From Tritrichomonas musculus (Eukaryota > Parabasalia > Tritrichomonadida > Tritrichomonadidae), in contig JAPFFF010000061.1 of assembly GCA_039105265.1 (NCBI GenBank), positions 682,001 through 746,000 on the forward strand: a stretch of DNA of 64,000 nucleotides. The letters run 5' to 3'. Shown here one piece after another: positions 26,328-35,816 of this stretch. Position 1 is the first letter of the stretch; every line of letters starts with the position of its first letter. Under the pieces are notes generated by a model. That model saw nothing but the letters and a program-made list of their open reading frames with translations, searched no databases and was not told where the DNA came from. A program made the translations under genes and the position numbers.

Positions 26328-27485
26328 ATCATCAACGGTAATTTCCGTATCAAGTACATACCGAATGCAGCCACACGAGATTTAGCACAAGAATATGCTT
26401 ATAATCATGTTGACGATTCTGGACAACCTCGCTACAGGCTTCTTCCACCAAACGCAAAAGATCCTAACGGTGTTGCCATTACAGATTTGAACGGAGACCT
26501 AGTTGATGATATTGTTCTTGTAGATAAACGTGGAGTACCAAGAATCGTTAATGGTTATAAGATTGTTCGTGCTAGTCCGTATAAGAAAGTATGGAAATCA
26601 CAATACAAATCACGTGAAGCTAGAAAAGAAACACCATTTAATGTTTGGCTAGCAGCACAATTTCAAAAGTCTATTGACAGTGTTGATTGGGCCAAAGGTG
26701 AATATAAACTTAAAGAAACAGAAGAAATGCAAAAGTATACAGATCATTATACAAAATTGGGCTTAGGAAAGCCAAGAATAAGCAAAAGATTGTCTCCTAG
26801 TTCGTATTGGGCATCTATTTTCTCTTATCTTTGGAAGTTCTTTTGGGAAGTAGCGTATCCAGAATACAAATCTGTAATAAGACTTCTTAACTATTTAGGA
26901 GTTTCTAATGCTATGTACATTATTGTTGTTGATCTTGGTGTCAAACGAGAAATAGAAACAAAAGATTTTGGAGGTAAACTTCTAACATACCCTGCTTGGG
27001 CAAACTACAAACGAGATCACAAAGCAGCTTATAACGAAAGAGCAGGACCAAAAGTTGTAAAAATAGGAACAGATTGCATAGATCCTATCATAGATATCAA
27101 GACGGGTGAAATTAAAGTAGAGAGCTTTGACAAGAGTGATAAGAAGGTACATGCACCATTTATTAGACTTATAGAAAGATTGTTCCTATTAGTTTTCGTA
27201 GAAATACTCATGTTAGGAGAGAAGCCTGGACAAGAAGCTATACAAGAACCTATACAAGAACAAGTTCTGTCTGCAACACCAAAAGAACTTAAAGAGAACA
27301 AAGCTTACTATACAAAACGTTTGACAGCTATTGTGGATAAACTTTATGGTAGTGGTAGTAGATATGCAGCTTATAAAGAACAATACAAGTAACAACAAAT
27401 AGACCGTAAGAATGATGTTTATCGCTATGATATCAAAACCGTAGATGCACTTACAAGTGATGAAGATGATGAGGATGAAGCTTAA
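26328..27485 (+). pseudogene. remnant of the large conserved Maverick protein gene
   Basis: The C-terminal half of the gene family at 4262 and 56712, closest to 56712. It includes 'DLNGDLVDDIVLVDKRG', 'NGYKIVRASPYKKVWKSQ' and 'LSPSSYWASIFSYLWKFFW'. It begins right after the 65-bp repeat and is broken. Confidence 0.8.
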
Positions 27486-27600
27486 ATATTTAAAATAGAA
27501 TCGTCAATTTCTGATGGAGATAGAACTTTTTTATTTTTGGAGTTGACCTCGTGCCTGGTTTGTCTTCTTTTAGGTTCATCATCTTTTACAATTCTCATGG
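27486..27600 (-). pseudogene. remnant of the gene family at 59408
   Basis: A short stretch matching the 3' end of the copy C gene at 59408-60858, next to the remnant of the large conserved gene in the same convergent order. It carries a short GC-richer segment (27541-27558) not present in C, and lacks the 27-bp segment that C has at 59487-59513. Confidence 0.6.
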
Positions 27601-28373
27601 CTTGTGACCTCCGTGCTCACACTTTCATTATCTTCGAGGAAAGCTTTTGTTTCTGCAACAGTGTAAGGATCTATAGCTGCCCAAACCAAACCTGCTGGAG
27701 TTACTTGGAATCTTATAGAGAGATCACCAATGATGCCATTAGGAAAGAGATCAAATGCCTGAAGTGCAAGAAGATCATCAAAAGGAACATTAAGATCGAA
27801 ATCAACAGAAGTTTTACCATTTTCTTTGAAATTGTTGAGATTGACATATGTTCCTGCTACTGTTTGTGAGTATGAAGCTACATTTTCCCAGAGACTGTGA
27901 ACAAATCTTCTTCGCTTCTTTTCTGTTTCTGGTTTCACAGCAGAATAGAGGAAACCTTCTCGTACGCATTCATTTTGTTGATATCCAACATTGACATTAT
28001 TATGAAGAATTTCCAATCTATCGAACAATTGGTTAGAAGATTTGAGTCCAACAAAGAGCTTATAGAAATTGTTTGGATCATCAATCTGTTGGAGTTTGCT
28101 GAGGTCAGTATTGAGCTGTAAATCAAGTTTGACATGGAAGGTAAGGAATCCTTTATCAACATCACTAATGAAATGATCAGGGTGTGTAAGAGAAATTTGA
28201 CTGTATTGACCTTGATGAAATGGGGCTGGCTGGTCATGACAGTCAACAGTTCTGAATGAGAATGAGCGTGTACCATCATTTTTATTTATCATTGATCTCA
28301 TCTGATTGAAAGTATCAAGTACATTACCTGCTTCTATTTTGGAATTATGTGCTCTTTCGTTGCGATATAACAT
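27601..28373 (-). pseudogene. MCP: major capsid protein remnant (N-terminal part)
   Basis: The N-terminal ~250 residues are nearly the same as in the capsid protein of copy A ('FHQGQYSQISLTHPDHFISD', 'SNQLFDRLEILHNN', 'LFPNGIIGDLSIRFQV'), with the same start. The rest of the capsid gene is not here. Divergent from the amphipathic peptide gene at 28417, as in A. Confidence 0.85.
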
Positions 28374-28416
28374 TTAACAGTTAATAAAACAAATTATTTA
28401 CTGAAGAAGAAAACAC

Positions 28417-28638
28417 ATGGCAGCAGGAATTTGGAAGAAACTGAAAAATGCAGTGAAGAGTGCAGGTGGAAAAATAAAAGGTTTAGCAGTAAAGGCTATA
28501 AAAGCTCTTCCTAAAGTAAAGGAGATTTTTGACAAAGTTAAGCCCGCTTTAGAGTATATACCAGGAGTGAATGGATTTGTAAATACCATTGACAAAGGGC
28601 TTAATATCGGTAAGTCAATCATAGATGAAGTAAAATAA
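28417..28638 (+). CDS. cationic amphipathic peptide, 73 aa
   Basis: The relative of 12046-12309: 'GIWKKLKNAVKSAGGKIKGL', lysine-rich amphipathic helix, then 'YIPGVNGFVNTIDKGLNIGK' and 'SIIDEVK'. It lies next to the capsid remnant on the opposite strand. The same inference applies: a minor, possibly membrane-active virion peptide. Confidence 0.65.
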   Translation: MAAGIWKKLKNAVKSAGGKIKGLAVKAIKALPKVKEIFDKVKPALEYIPGVNGFVNTIDKGLNIGKSIIDEVK

Positions 28639-28674
28639 AGGCTTATAACTATTTTTGGTGAGGATTAAAAGGCA

Positions 28675-29055
28675 ATGAAAGTAATTAATGAAGTACAAGA
28701 AGAAACAAAATCTTTTAAATCTATTATTGAGTTCGATGCTTACTATCGTGATCACAAAGAAGAAATGGAGAAACAAACTACACAACTCTTGAATAAGCTT
28801 TACAAGATTGAAGTACCTGATGGAAGTGTCTATAGAATCACTAAGAAAAATTGTAACAAAGTTGATGGTAAAATTAAAGGTGGTGAAGTGTGTTTGAAGA
28901 AAGTAACTGTTCAGAAAGACGATGAACAACCTTTATGGGAAATCGCTATCGAGTCTGTCAAAGCTGATATTGCAAGTATGAAAGCAAAGATAGAGGAAAT
29001 AAAGAATGCTGTAAATGCTGTTGTTAAAGTAATTAATGAACTACAAAAATATTAA
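28675..29055 (+). CDS. conserved N-terminal domain plus short coiled coil, 126 aa
   Basis: The shortest member of the family at 2-493 and 12340-12873. It has the shared block ('FKSIIEFDAYYRDHKEEM', 'TTQLLNKLYKI', 'YRITKKNC', 'GGEVCLKK') and a coiled coil of about 40 residues against about 85 in the copy at 12340. Function unknown. Confidence 0.75.
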   Translation: MKVINEVQEETKSFKSIIEFDAYYRDHKEEMEKQTTQLLNKLYKIEVPDGSVYRITKKNCNKVDGKIKGGEVCLKKVTVQKDDEQPLWEIAIESVKADIASMKAKIEEIKNAVNAVVKVINELQKY

Positions 29056-29064
29056 TGAGGTTTT

Positions 29065-29667
29065 TTAGTCAAGAGAATGCTGGTGCTTGAAACGATTGAT
29101 GCATACACTAACTTGGTTATTATTACTGTCTCTCATTGCGATGAATCGCGTATTCTTCTTAGTAGTATTGATATGCATAATTCTATAAAGTGTATCAGTC
29201 ATTTTGCTATAAAATACCTCTTCATCATTCTCATTATGATAGTAATAATATTTGTTTTCTTCAAATTCATGACGCTCTGTACGAGTGTTATAAAACAATA
29301 CCTTTATTGCTTCATCTGGTATATCATCAACAAATTCGTATTGGATTTCTTTATTAGATGATTTATTGAAACTGTTAGTAGAATTTGATACCCACCTAAT
29401 GTTCTCTATTCTATTATCAGTTCTATCATGATTGATATGATCAACAAAAGATAAGTTGTTTGGATTATCAATGAATTGTGAAGCAACTAACCGGTGCTTT
29501 AGAAATGTTTTTCTATTAAGAGTAACTATTAAATAACCATCACTTTTTCTTAATGTTTCACTACATACATGATGATTGTCTTTCCTTCTAATGGTATGTG
29601 GATATGTTGTCAATATTTCATAGTCCTCATGATTGACAAGTGTAACAAATTCTGATATTTCTGTCAT
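29065..29667 (-). CDS. HNH homing-type endonuclease, 200 aa
   Basis: HNH endonuclease of the phage/organelle homing type: an N-terminal 'YEILTTYPHTIRRKDNHH' domain of the NUMOD4 kind, then 'LKHRLVASQFI' and the HNH core 'VDHINHDRTDNRIENIRWVS' (about residues 90-110). The C-terminal part, with many Y and N, probably recognises DNA. A close relative is at 62509-63081 and a broken one at 37009-37319, each at a different place in its element. That fits free-standing mobile endonuclease genes. It lies between two conserved small genes that are adjacent in copy A. Confidence 0.8.
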   Translation of the reverse strand: MTEISEFVTLVNHEDYEILTTYPHTIRRKDNHHVCSETLRKSDGYLIVTLNRKTFLKHRLVASQFIDNPNNLSFVDHINHDRTDNRIENIRWVSNSTNSFNKSSNKEIQYEFVDDIPDEAIKVLFYNTRTERHEFEENKYYYYHNENDEEVFYSKMTDTLYRIMHINTTKKNTRFIAMRDSNNNQVSVCINRFKHQHSLD

Positions 29668-29729
29668 TTGTATTTTGTGTAAATATTAAATAAAAAATTA
29701 TGAAAAATAAATTAGTGACATTTTCACTT

Positions 29730-29963
29730 TTAGAAATTGTTCATCGAAATTGTTGAATGGTTTAGTGTAAGCAAATGATAATTCAGTGGCTTTGTTGTTT
29801 TTGCTGGTGGTTCATGATTAGTATTACCTTTCTCCTCATACTTCTTAACCGTTGGCTGTGAATTAATTCTTGTCCTTTCTTTTTGTTGTTTGAGTCTCTG
29901 TTTGTCAAAATGATTTTGATGTTTGTCATCATGTAAGGTTCTCCTTTGTTCATAATTACTCAT
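29730..29963 (-). CDS. small basic conserved protein, 77 aa
   Basis: The relative of 452-685 and 12870-13181. I start it at MSNYEQRRTLHDDKHQ, which matches the other copies, rather than further upstream. It has 'KERTRINSQPTVKKY' and ends in 'LNHSTISMNNF'. Its start is 15 bp from the divergent start at 29979. Function unknown. Confidence 0.75.
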   Translation of the reverse strand: MSNYEQRRTLHDDKHQNHFDKQRLKQQKERTRINSQPTVKKYEEKGNTNHEPPAKTTKPLNYHLLTLNHSTISMNNF

Positions 29964-29978
29964 TTTAATAGTAAGTAA
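29964..29978. promoter_or_regulatory. 15-bp divergent start-to-start spacer
   Basis: The counterpart of 686-699 and 13182-13196: A/T-rich, 15 bp between divergent start codons. Confidence 0.4.
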
Positions 29979-30212
29979 ATGACAGATTTGAACGAATATA
30001 AGAAGGAAATACCTCAATTGAAGCAAATAAAGCGATCATTGAAAGAAAGAGTATATGAAACCAAGCAGCATCTTAATAATGTAAAAACAGGAATGTTGGG
30101 TTCAAATGGATTAGCCATTAGAGAAAGCCTTATAGAAGACATCAATTCATTGAAAGAAAAAGTAGCCAAACTTGAAACTGAACTAAGAGAACTAACCAAT
30201 AATGAACAATAG
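29979..30212 (+). CDS. small coiled-coil conserved protein, 77 aa
   Basis: The third copy of the family at 700 and 13197 ('MTDLNEYKKEIPQLKQIKRS', 'TGMLGSNGLAIRESLIEDI', C-terminal heptads). Followed by the gene at 30233 on the same strand. Function unknown. Confidence 0.75.
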   Translation: MTDLNEYKKEIPQLKQIKRSLKERVYETKQHLNNVKTGMLGSNGLAIRESLIEDINSLKEKVAKLETELRELTNNEQ

Positions 30213-30232
30213 ATGTTTTAATCACATTGAAA

Positions 30233-30789
30233 TGTCAAACGTATTGCATAGAGCAAGAATCTTATCAAGTGAAAACGATAGTAGTTGTAAACAAGAACAA
30301 AACACTAATGTGAATATAAAAATAAAACAACCACAGTATCCTAATGTTCCTCCTTTACAGACTTACGCAAGTGTACAACCTCAAGAAAGAAACATAAATT
30401 TTACTCCAGTTGGAGAGAGTGTTCAATCTCCATTACAACCACAAACAAATCTTCTTACAAACGAACTTGAGAACATGGAAATCAAAAACAAATTCCTTGA
30501 AACATTGTTAAGCATTTATGAACTTAATCCCCTTAGAGTTAACAACTATCTTGTTTGTCATAGTAATTCACTGATGGAACTAATAAAAATTTTAACAAGA
30601 GCTGACAAAGTCGAGCTGGTCATAGATGAAGAAGAAGGTTGTACAGGTTGCTTATCAAATACAAAGTACATGAAAATACAACGAATATTAGTTACCAAAG
30701 ATGATAAAGCATTAGATTTAAAAATATGTTTTAATGATATTTATAGTCAGTTAGTAAGATACGGAATTTCAACTAAAATGTGTATCTAA
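30233..30789 (+). CDS. conserved Maverick protein with 'FLETLLSIYELNP' domain, 185 aa
   Basis: The relative of 13465-14217, starting at MSNVLHRARILSSENDSS. It has a short P/Q-rich middle without the GC-rich hairpins of copy A, then the conserved C-terminal domain ('FLETLLSIYELNPLRVNNYL', 'CHSNSLMELIKIL', 'GCTGC', 'YSQLVRYGIS'). The comparison shows that the middle of the A copy was lengthened by the hairpin segment, or shortened here. Function unknown. Confidence 0.7.
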
Positions 30790-30825
30790 AAAGCAGATCT
30801 ATATTTTTGTTTTCACTGCACTAAA

Positions 30826-30945
30826 ATGATAATTGAGTTACTATTAAGTGTTATTGTTGTTGAACTAAGTGTAATAATTATTGGATTTACTTATGAATAT
30901 GAACCAAAGCTCACTGAAGAAATGAGAGCAAGAATATACTCATAA
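30826..30945 (+). CDS. small single-span membrane protein, 39 aa
   Basis: MIIELLLSVIVVELSVIIIG forms one membrane span; the tail 'PKLTEEMRARIYS' matches the gene at 14207-14338. It lies between the preceding conserved gene and the ATPase, as in copy A. Confidence 0.65.
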   Translation: MIIELLLSVIVVELSVIIIGFTYEYEPKLTEEMRARIYS

Positions 30946-30970
30946 GTAATACAATTCTGATGAGAATGAA

Positions 30971-31828
30971 ATGAAACCAACACAATTCTATTATCGTTCT
31001 GATTCTAGTGATTATGAAGATGATGAAATAATGATGCCACAGCCTTTTAATATTGATGCTGCTATGTCTGCTGCATATAAACGTAATGAAGGAAAAATAA
31101 TGTCTGAATCAATACGGCCAATTGCTGTTGATATCTATTCATGGTATAATTCTCTCAATATTCTGGTTGGTCCTCAAGGTAAAGGAAAGACACATGTAAT
31201 GCTACGTGACATCATTCAAATATCTCGTTTACCTAAAGAAAACAGCTTTCATTTAATAGTTTATATCAGCAAGAATGGTAGTATTAATGACTCTACTTTT
31301 GAAGCACAGCAAGAATTGATTCAATTACCTATTCATGTTGTTTCTGATGCTAATGCTGAAAAATATTTGAAAGAACTTGATTTGTGGAAAGAATTGTATG
31401 ATCGGTATAGTACAACTCCACGAATAACAATAGATAATAACAAACTTCAACAAATGTTTGATTTCCTAAGTATTAACAAACTCGGTAAACCAAATCAGCC
31501 AATGAACACTATCATTCTTTGCGAAGATTTTGTTAGGAGTAAGTTATTGAAATCATCATATTTTACCAACTACATTACACAACTACGTCATAAACATTCA
31601 ATAGTTTACATAAATGTACAATTCTTCAAGTCAATACCAACTGACTACAAAAATAATGCAACAACTTTCTTCATCTTCTCTGGGTTCTCTCGTCAAAAGA
31701 TGCAATATATTTATCAACAAGTTCCAATGCCAGTTGAATCTGAAGAATTATGGCATTATTACATGAAGATGAGGAATCATGACTTTATTATGATCAATGT
31801 TCGTACAAGTAATATTAGCTTTATATAA
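30971..31828 (+). CDS. ATP: genome packaging ATPase (FtsK/HerA, A32-like)
   Basis: 285 aa, very close to the ATPase at 14342. Walker A is 'GPQGKGKTH' and the Walker B region is 'NTIILCEDF'. The shared 'FTNYITQLRHKHSIVYIN' and 'FSGFSRQK' are intact. The N-terminus is about 20 residues shorter and acidic. The stop overlaps the convergent gene at 31821 by 8 bp. It looks whole although the element around it is broken. Confidence 0.85.
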   Translation: MKPTQFYYRSDSSDYEDDEIMMPQPFNIDAAMSAAYKRNEGKIMSESIRPIAVDIYSWYNSLNILVGPQGKGKTHVMLRDIIQISRLPKENSFHLIVYISKNGSINDSTFEAQQELIQLPIHVVSDANAEKYLKELDLWKELYDRYSTTPRITIDNNKLQQMFDFLSINKLGKPNQPMNTIILCEDFVRSKLLKSSYFTNYITQLRHKHSIVYINVQFFKSIPTDYKNNATTFFIFSGFSRQKMQYIYQQVPMPVESEELWHYYMKMRNHDFIMINVRTSNISFI

Positions 31829-32270
31829 TTAAATCTTGATGCTTTCCTACAAATAATTCTGGTTCAGGTACATTATATTTTTGACTTAGTTCTTTAATTT
31901 TGTTTCTTGTAGACATACTTGTTCTCTCTAAACTGTAATTATAATAATCATTTCCTTTGTATTCTTGTGGTTCTGTATTACCATTTATGAAGAATTCTTG
32001 GGTCTTCATCGAAAGCCTTCTTCGTAAGTTTGTGGTAATTGTTATGTTCTCTAATCCTATTTCTGTGATCTTATCAGGATAAATCGTCATAGTTTCACTA
32101 ATATTGTTCTTAAGACTTATGTACAATACTTTTGCACGAAAACTGTTTGTATTCATCATTAGAGGAAACTTTTCACATAGTATTGAGAAATCACAATTAC
32201 GATATTTTTCTGGCTCCGGTAATACAAAAATGAGGGTGTTTATATAATCATAGACCTTTGGTGCTTTCAT
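31821..32270 (-). CDS. conserved Maverick protein, 149 aa
   Basis: The relative of 15353-15814, with 'CDFSILCEKFP', 'RAKVLYISL', 'TTNLRRRLSMKTQEFFINGN', 'YNYSLERT' and 'PEPELFVGKHQDLI'. Convergent with and overlapping the ATPase gene. Function unknown. Confidence 0.7.
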   Translation of the reverse strand: MKAPKVYDYINTLIFVLPEPEKYRNCDFSILCEKFPLMMNTNSFRAKVLYISLKNNISETMTIYPDKITEIGLENITITTNLRRRLSMKTQEFFINGNTEPQEYKGNDYYNYSLERTSMSTRNKIKELSQKYNVPEPELFVGKHQDLII

Positions 32271-32312
32271 GTTTTGTGAAATGTGAATAAAAAATAATAA
32301 TCGCTTTTTTAA

Positions 32313-32711
32313 TTAAATTTCCTGAATCTTATCAGTATTTGGATTGAATTCATTCATGCATTTCTTGCCCTCATCAGTGTATTGGAAGAATTCCCATACC
32401 TCATCGTAAAACTTCTTTGGAAAGTGATATGGCATACCATAATCATTGTAATCACCAGTAAGCTCATCAATATAGTAATCAAATATTTCTCCATACTCAC
32501 GAAAAGCAGCATTTTCATCATGAAAAGATATGTATAAGTGATTCTGCTCTCTGAATATATCCATTTGTGCGTCTATAATAAAGGGTTCAACAACATCAAT
32601 AGCATCACGGTCACCATCAATGACTTTATAACAAATGTCAGCAAAAAGGTCGTACATAGGTGTTTTATATGTACGGAGTTGTTTAGCAGCATAATTAGCA
32701 AAGGCTTCCAT
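32313..32711 (-). CDS. unrecognised acidic protein, 132 aa
   Basis: I do not recognise it. Helical and acidic, with many aromatic residues ('GEIFDYYIDELTGDYNDYG', 'FYDEVWEFFQYTDEG'). It holds the end position of copy B that the KilA-N gene holds in copy A. I see no similarity between the two, so the genes at this end may be exchanged between copies. Confidence 0.55.
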   Translation of the reverse strand: MEAFANYAAKQLRTYKTPMYDLFADICYKVIDGDRDAIDVVEPFIIDAQMDIFREQNHLYISFHDENAAFREYGEIFDYYIDELTGDYNDYGMPYHFPKKFYDEVWEFFQYTDEGKKCMNEFNPNTDKIQEI

Positions 32712-32819
32712 TATATGTAGTGAAAATAAAAAATAAAAAATTTTTTAAAAAATATAATTTTTGAAAAATTGTAAAAACTTAGTTATCCTATCAAAACATA
32801 ATGAGTTGATAAAGGGTTC

Positions 32820-32985
32820 CAGAAAATTATTCAAATGTATAGGTTAGTAATGGGAACACGGGTAAAAACAATAACAAGTACACATACCTGATTTTTTATA
32901 CCTGAGCTTGTTGGCTTGCAAGGTATGCTGGGCAAGGTACGAGTAAAATTATTAGATGGTCATCCCGCACAGACCATTACTACTT
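32820..32985 (+). repeat. terminal inverted repeat of element D, left
   Basis: Aligns with the reverse complement of 48611-48778, at about 60-70% by eye. Shared landmarks are CAGAAA-TTATT-AAAT, GTAATGG, AAAAAC-ATAA, TGATTTTTT with ATACCTGAGCT, and CATTACTACT. Confidence 0.65.
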
Positions 32986-33240
32986 ACGTTTATGTTTGGG
33001 AATCGATTGAATGAAAAACGATCATTTGGGAGGATTTTCCATCCCAAACTCTCCCAAAGCCGCATGTATATTTGGTAATCTAAGAACTCAAAGGCAAAAT
33101 GTTCTATTTGGTCGATAAATTCAAAAAAAAATGTTAGCAATCCATTTTACATTAATTCAGATGATTCAGTTGTTCTTGATGACAAAAATATATAACTAAA
33201 CAATTCTTGTCAAGCTAAAATAATTATTTTTTTTACATAA

Positions 33241-33429
33241 ATGTCCAAGTTGCTAAGTAGATTATCCAAGTCCGAGATTTTATCTTTTCCTGAGAGCAAT
33301 ATAGGCAATCTATTAAAGATAGCGCACTGTTTGAGCGATTTTTTGATGAATATGGGTGAAATATATTCTACTCCACCTCCAAGTGAGACTAAGTTATACA
33401 TTGAATCGCTGATGTTGGAACAACAATGA
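33241..33429 (+). CDS. short hypothetical ORF, 62 aa
   Basis: MSKLLSRLSKSEILSFPESN... with a short helix; no family recognised. It lies just upstream of the kinase pseudogene and its stop overlaps the kinase ATG (ATGA). It follows a T-tract. It may be a small real gene or a chance frame. Confidence 0.3.
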   Translation: MSKLLSRLSKSEILSFPESNIGNLLKIAHCLSDFLMNMGEIYSTPPPSETKLYIESLMLEQQ

Positions 33430-35143
33430 AAATCGGCGATCTTAGTTTATATGGTATTTGAAACTAGTTGCCATACAATTAGATATGCTGCTGACAAAAC
33501 AGGGCATAAATTTGCCGTTAAGCAAACAAGTCAAAATTCTCTTTGAGACGAATATGATATGATGGAAAAAATCAATTGTCCTTTTATTATGAAAGCAAAA
33601 GGTTTTGAGAAGAAAGATGGAATGAATTATCTGATTATGAATCTAGCTGAAAAAGAAGATCTCTTTATTTCTCTTTGCGAAACTGGCCCAAAAACAGAAG
33701 ATGTTACTCGGAATAAATGTTTTCTATTTTTACAGCAGCGAATTATCTCCATGCAAATAACATATGGCATCGAGACATCACACTAGAAAATGTATTTATA
33801 TTTACTGATGGACTAAGAGATAGATATGTTTTAGGTGACTTAGAATTTGCTAGAGAATTTAATATCCAATGGATGAATACTGAATACTAGGCCTTTACAC
33901 CATAGCATAAATGGCGTATACTTTTAAATTGATATGGCGTATTTATGAAATGTGATAATTATTATTCTCACTTAAATGAGTATTTTCTAATTTTCAAAGA
34001 AAATTCGTAATGTAGGAATACTAAGAATGTTAATAGATAGTTTTTTAAGATAAATTTAAAAAATAAAAAAAAAGATATTAAATATAATAATTAATATATC
34101 CCAAAATTTCAAATGAGCCATTTTTTCGACTTGTAATATGAATTTGTTTATTGTTGTAATGATATGGGGCAATTAATAAGATATAAAGTGATTTTAATGA
34201 AAGGCGGAAAGGCGTGGCGTATTTACGCCCTTTTTAATTTTCTGAAGATTTCTGAGAACTTTTCTCAAATTTTGAATGTGGCGTTTTGGCGTGGCGAATT
34301 TACGCCTCACTATTTTTATTTCACATGTCTCCAAATATTTGAAAAAATTATTATTTTAGTTTCCATAATTAATTTAAATTAATAGAATATTCAACTAATA
34401 TTATAAATAAAATTTAAATAAAATAATAAAAATGCACATTCTATAAAATTATAATAGAGTTTATTTAAGGGACCACTATCAAATTCTGAGTTAAAAATTC
34501 TATGAGTTATCACAAAATTAATTGACTTAAAAAAAAATATTTCTTGAGTATTTTTGCAATATTTTGGTATATATAAATTATATAAATTATATATCATTTA
34601 TTTCTATTCTTCTTTTAAGCCTATTCCCTTTTTTCAATAAAAATTTAAAAGTTGAAAGGATGCAAAAATTTTACAAAAATGATCGGAATGGTGAAATTTT
34701 AAAGTTTTAAACTTTTTCCGAAATAATAACCATTGAATTTTATTTTCTATGAGTTTTTTCAATATTGAAATGTTTACAAAAAAATATGATAGTGGTCCCT
34801 TAAAAACACATATTTGAATAAATTTATTGAATTTTTTAATTGAAAATTTGAAATTAAATTATCAAATAGAAATGCATAATTATCTTATGAAATTTAGTTT
34901 GTAATTGAATTATAAACTAAAATTTATTGTTATTTGAAATAAATATGTTATATTGTACTAGAAAAACAATAAAGTAAAAATAACGTTTTTTGGTGGCGTA
35001 ATGCATGTGGCGTTTTTTTTTTAAATTTTGTAATGGCGTAAAGGCCTACTGAATACATAGGGTCTGAAGATTATCAAGCACCTGAACTACTAATGAAGCA
35101 AAGATGTATGTCAAATAAAATAATGGCATCTCCAAAATTTTAG
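33426..35143 (+). pseudogene. host-type protein kinase pseudogene, split by a transposon
   Basis: Eukaryotic protein kinase remains: 'MKIGDLSLYG' at the start, 'AADKTGHKFAVKQ' (the lysine of subdomain II), 'YLHANNIWHRDITLENVFI' (catalytic loop HRD...N), 'LGDLEFARE' in place of the DFG segment, and 'GSEDYQAPELLM' (APE motif). The glycine loop is largely missing, the frame is shifted and carries a stop before 'DEYDMMEKI', and the frame changes again before 'YLHANN'. The C-lobe ends soon after APE. A 1161-bp miniature element interrupts it between the 'DLE' and APE parts. Host-derived by its family; kinases are much expanded in trichomonads. Confidence 0.8.
33888..35048. mobile_element. hAT-like non-autonomous DNA transposon (MITE-like), 1161 bp
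   Basis: Ends are TAGGCCTTTACACCAT at left and ATGGCGTAAAGGCCTA at right, a 16-bp inverted repeat with one mismatch. It is flanked by the direct duplication CTGAATAC (33880-33887 and 35049-35056), an 8-bp target duplication typical of hAT elements. The inside carries no transposase and is AT-rich, with many subterminal copies of GGCGTA/TACGCC (near 33910, 33934, 34212, 34285, 34993, 35034), which could be transposase binding sites. It sits in the kinase pseudogene, whose reading resumes on the other side. Confidence 0.85.
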
Positions 35144-35252
35144 ATTTCAATGACCATTCAAAATTGTAATACGGTTATTTTGGTCGGACTCTCAATTAAT
35201 TAAAATTTTATTCTCAAAAATTTTTGACTTTCTCACATCAAAAGATAAAAGG

Positions 35253-35816
35253 ATGAACTCTCAAGCTTTATTTGTTATTAATGTTATGAAAGAACTTGGT
35301 ATTAAAAAAGAAGATATGGCAATATTCACACCACCAAAATGCACTTGTGATCGATATCAACGAAGTATCATTTATTCAATAAATAAGTATCAATTCGAGT
35401 TGCTACAAAATGTCATTGAATTTGAACCTGGGATTAACACTGTTGAAAAGATGAGGAAATCGTTAATTATTTTCCTGGATCTATATAAAGAATTCCAAGA
35501 TACCAATTATTTCTTCATATTTTTCAAATTTGCGCATCAGTTCTATTTGAACAATTACTCTAAAGTTCTGATTACTAATATCCAGTTTCAAAGCTCACAG
35601 AAATCAAAAACATCTAATTGTAAAATGTCATTCACAAACAAACCGATACATCATGCAAAAGTAGAAGAAATTCCTGCAACTCAAGAATCTGATTATAGCG
35701 GCAATAAAAATGATATTGATTATACACCTGTACTGTATGATAATGATTCAAGTGATAATTTTGAATATCAAGTGCTACAACTGTGCTTACAATTCAATGC
35801 ATTGACAATCAAATAA
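35253..35816 (+). CDS. unrecognised protein, 187 aa
   Basis: Not recognised. Helical N-terminal ~110 residues ('VINVMKELGIKKEDM', 'CDRYQRSIIYSI'), then an acidic, disordered tail rich in D, S and N. It may belong to element D or be a host remnant. An ATG with no strong context; its long open frame in AT-rich DNA supports it moderately. Confidence 0.5.
   Translation: MNSQALFVINVMKELGIKKEDMAIFTPPKCTCDRYQRSIIYSINKYQFELLQNVIEFEPGINTVEKMRKSLIIFLDLYKEFQDTNYFFIFFKFAHQFYLNNYSKVLITNIQFQSSQKSKTSNCKMSFTNKPIHHAKVEEIPATQESDYSGNKNDIDYTPVLYDNDSSDNFEYQVLQLCLQFNALTIK

Larger units (their letters stand above)
26328..32711. mobile_element. Maverick family-1 copy B, shortened and broken
   Basis: A partial copy of the same family as A and C. 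It holds the end of the large conserved gene, a remnant of the next gene, the N-terminal part of the capsid gene, then in good order the amphipathic peptide, coiled-coil gene, HNH gene, the divergent pair, ATPase and two convergent genes. Fibre, integrase and polymerase are absent. Where it overlaps copy C it is about 90% identical by eye in DNA, so the two are close in age. Broken, with several breaks. Confidence 0.75.

Noticed and set aside
34164-34382. 72-aa frame inside the hAT-like element
   Set aside because: No similarity to a transposase, low-complexity AT-rich sequence; probably chance.
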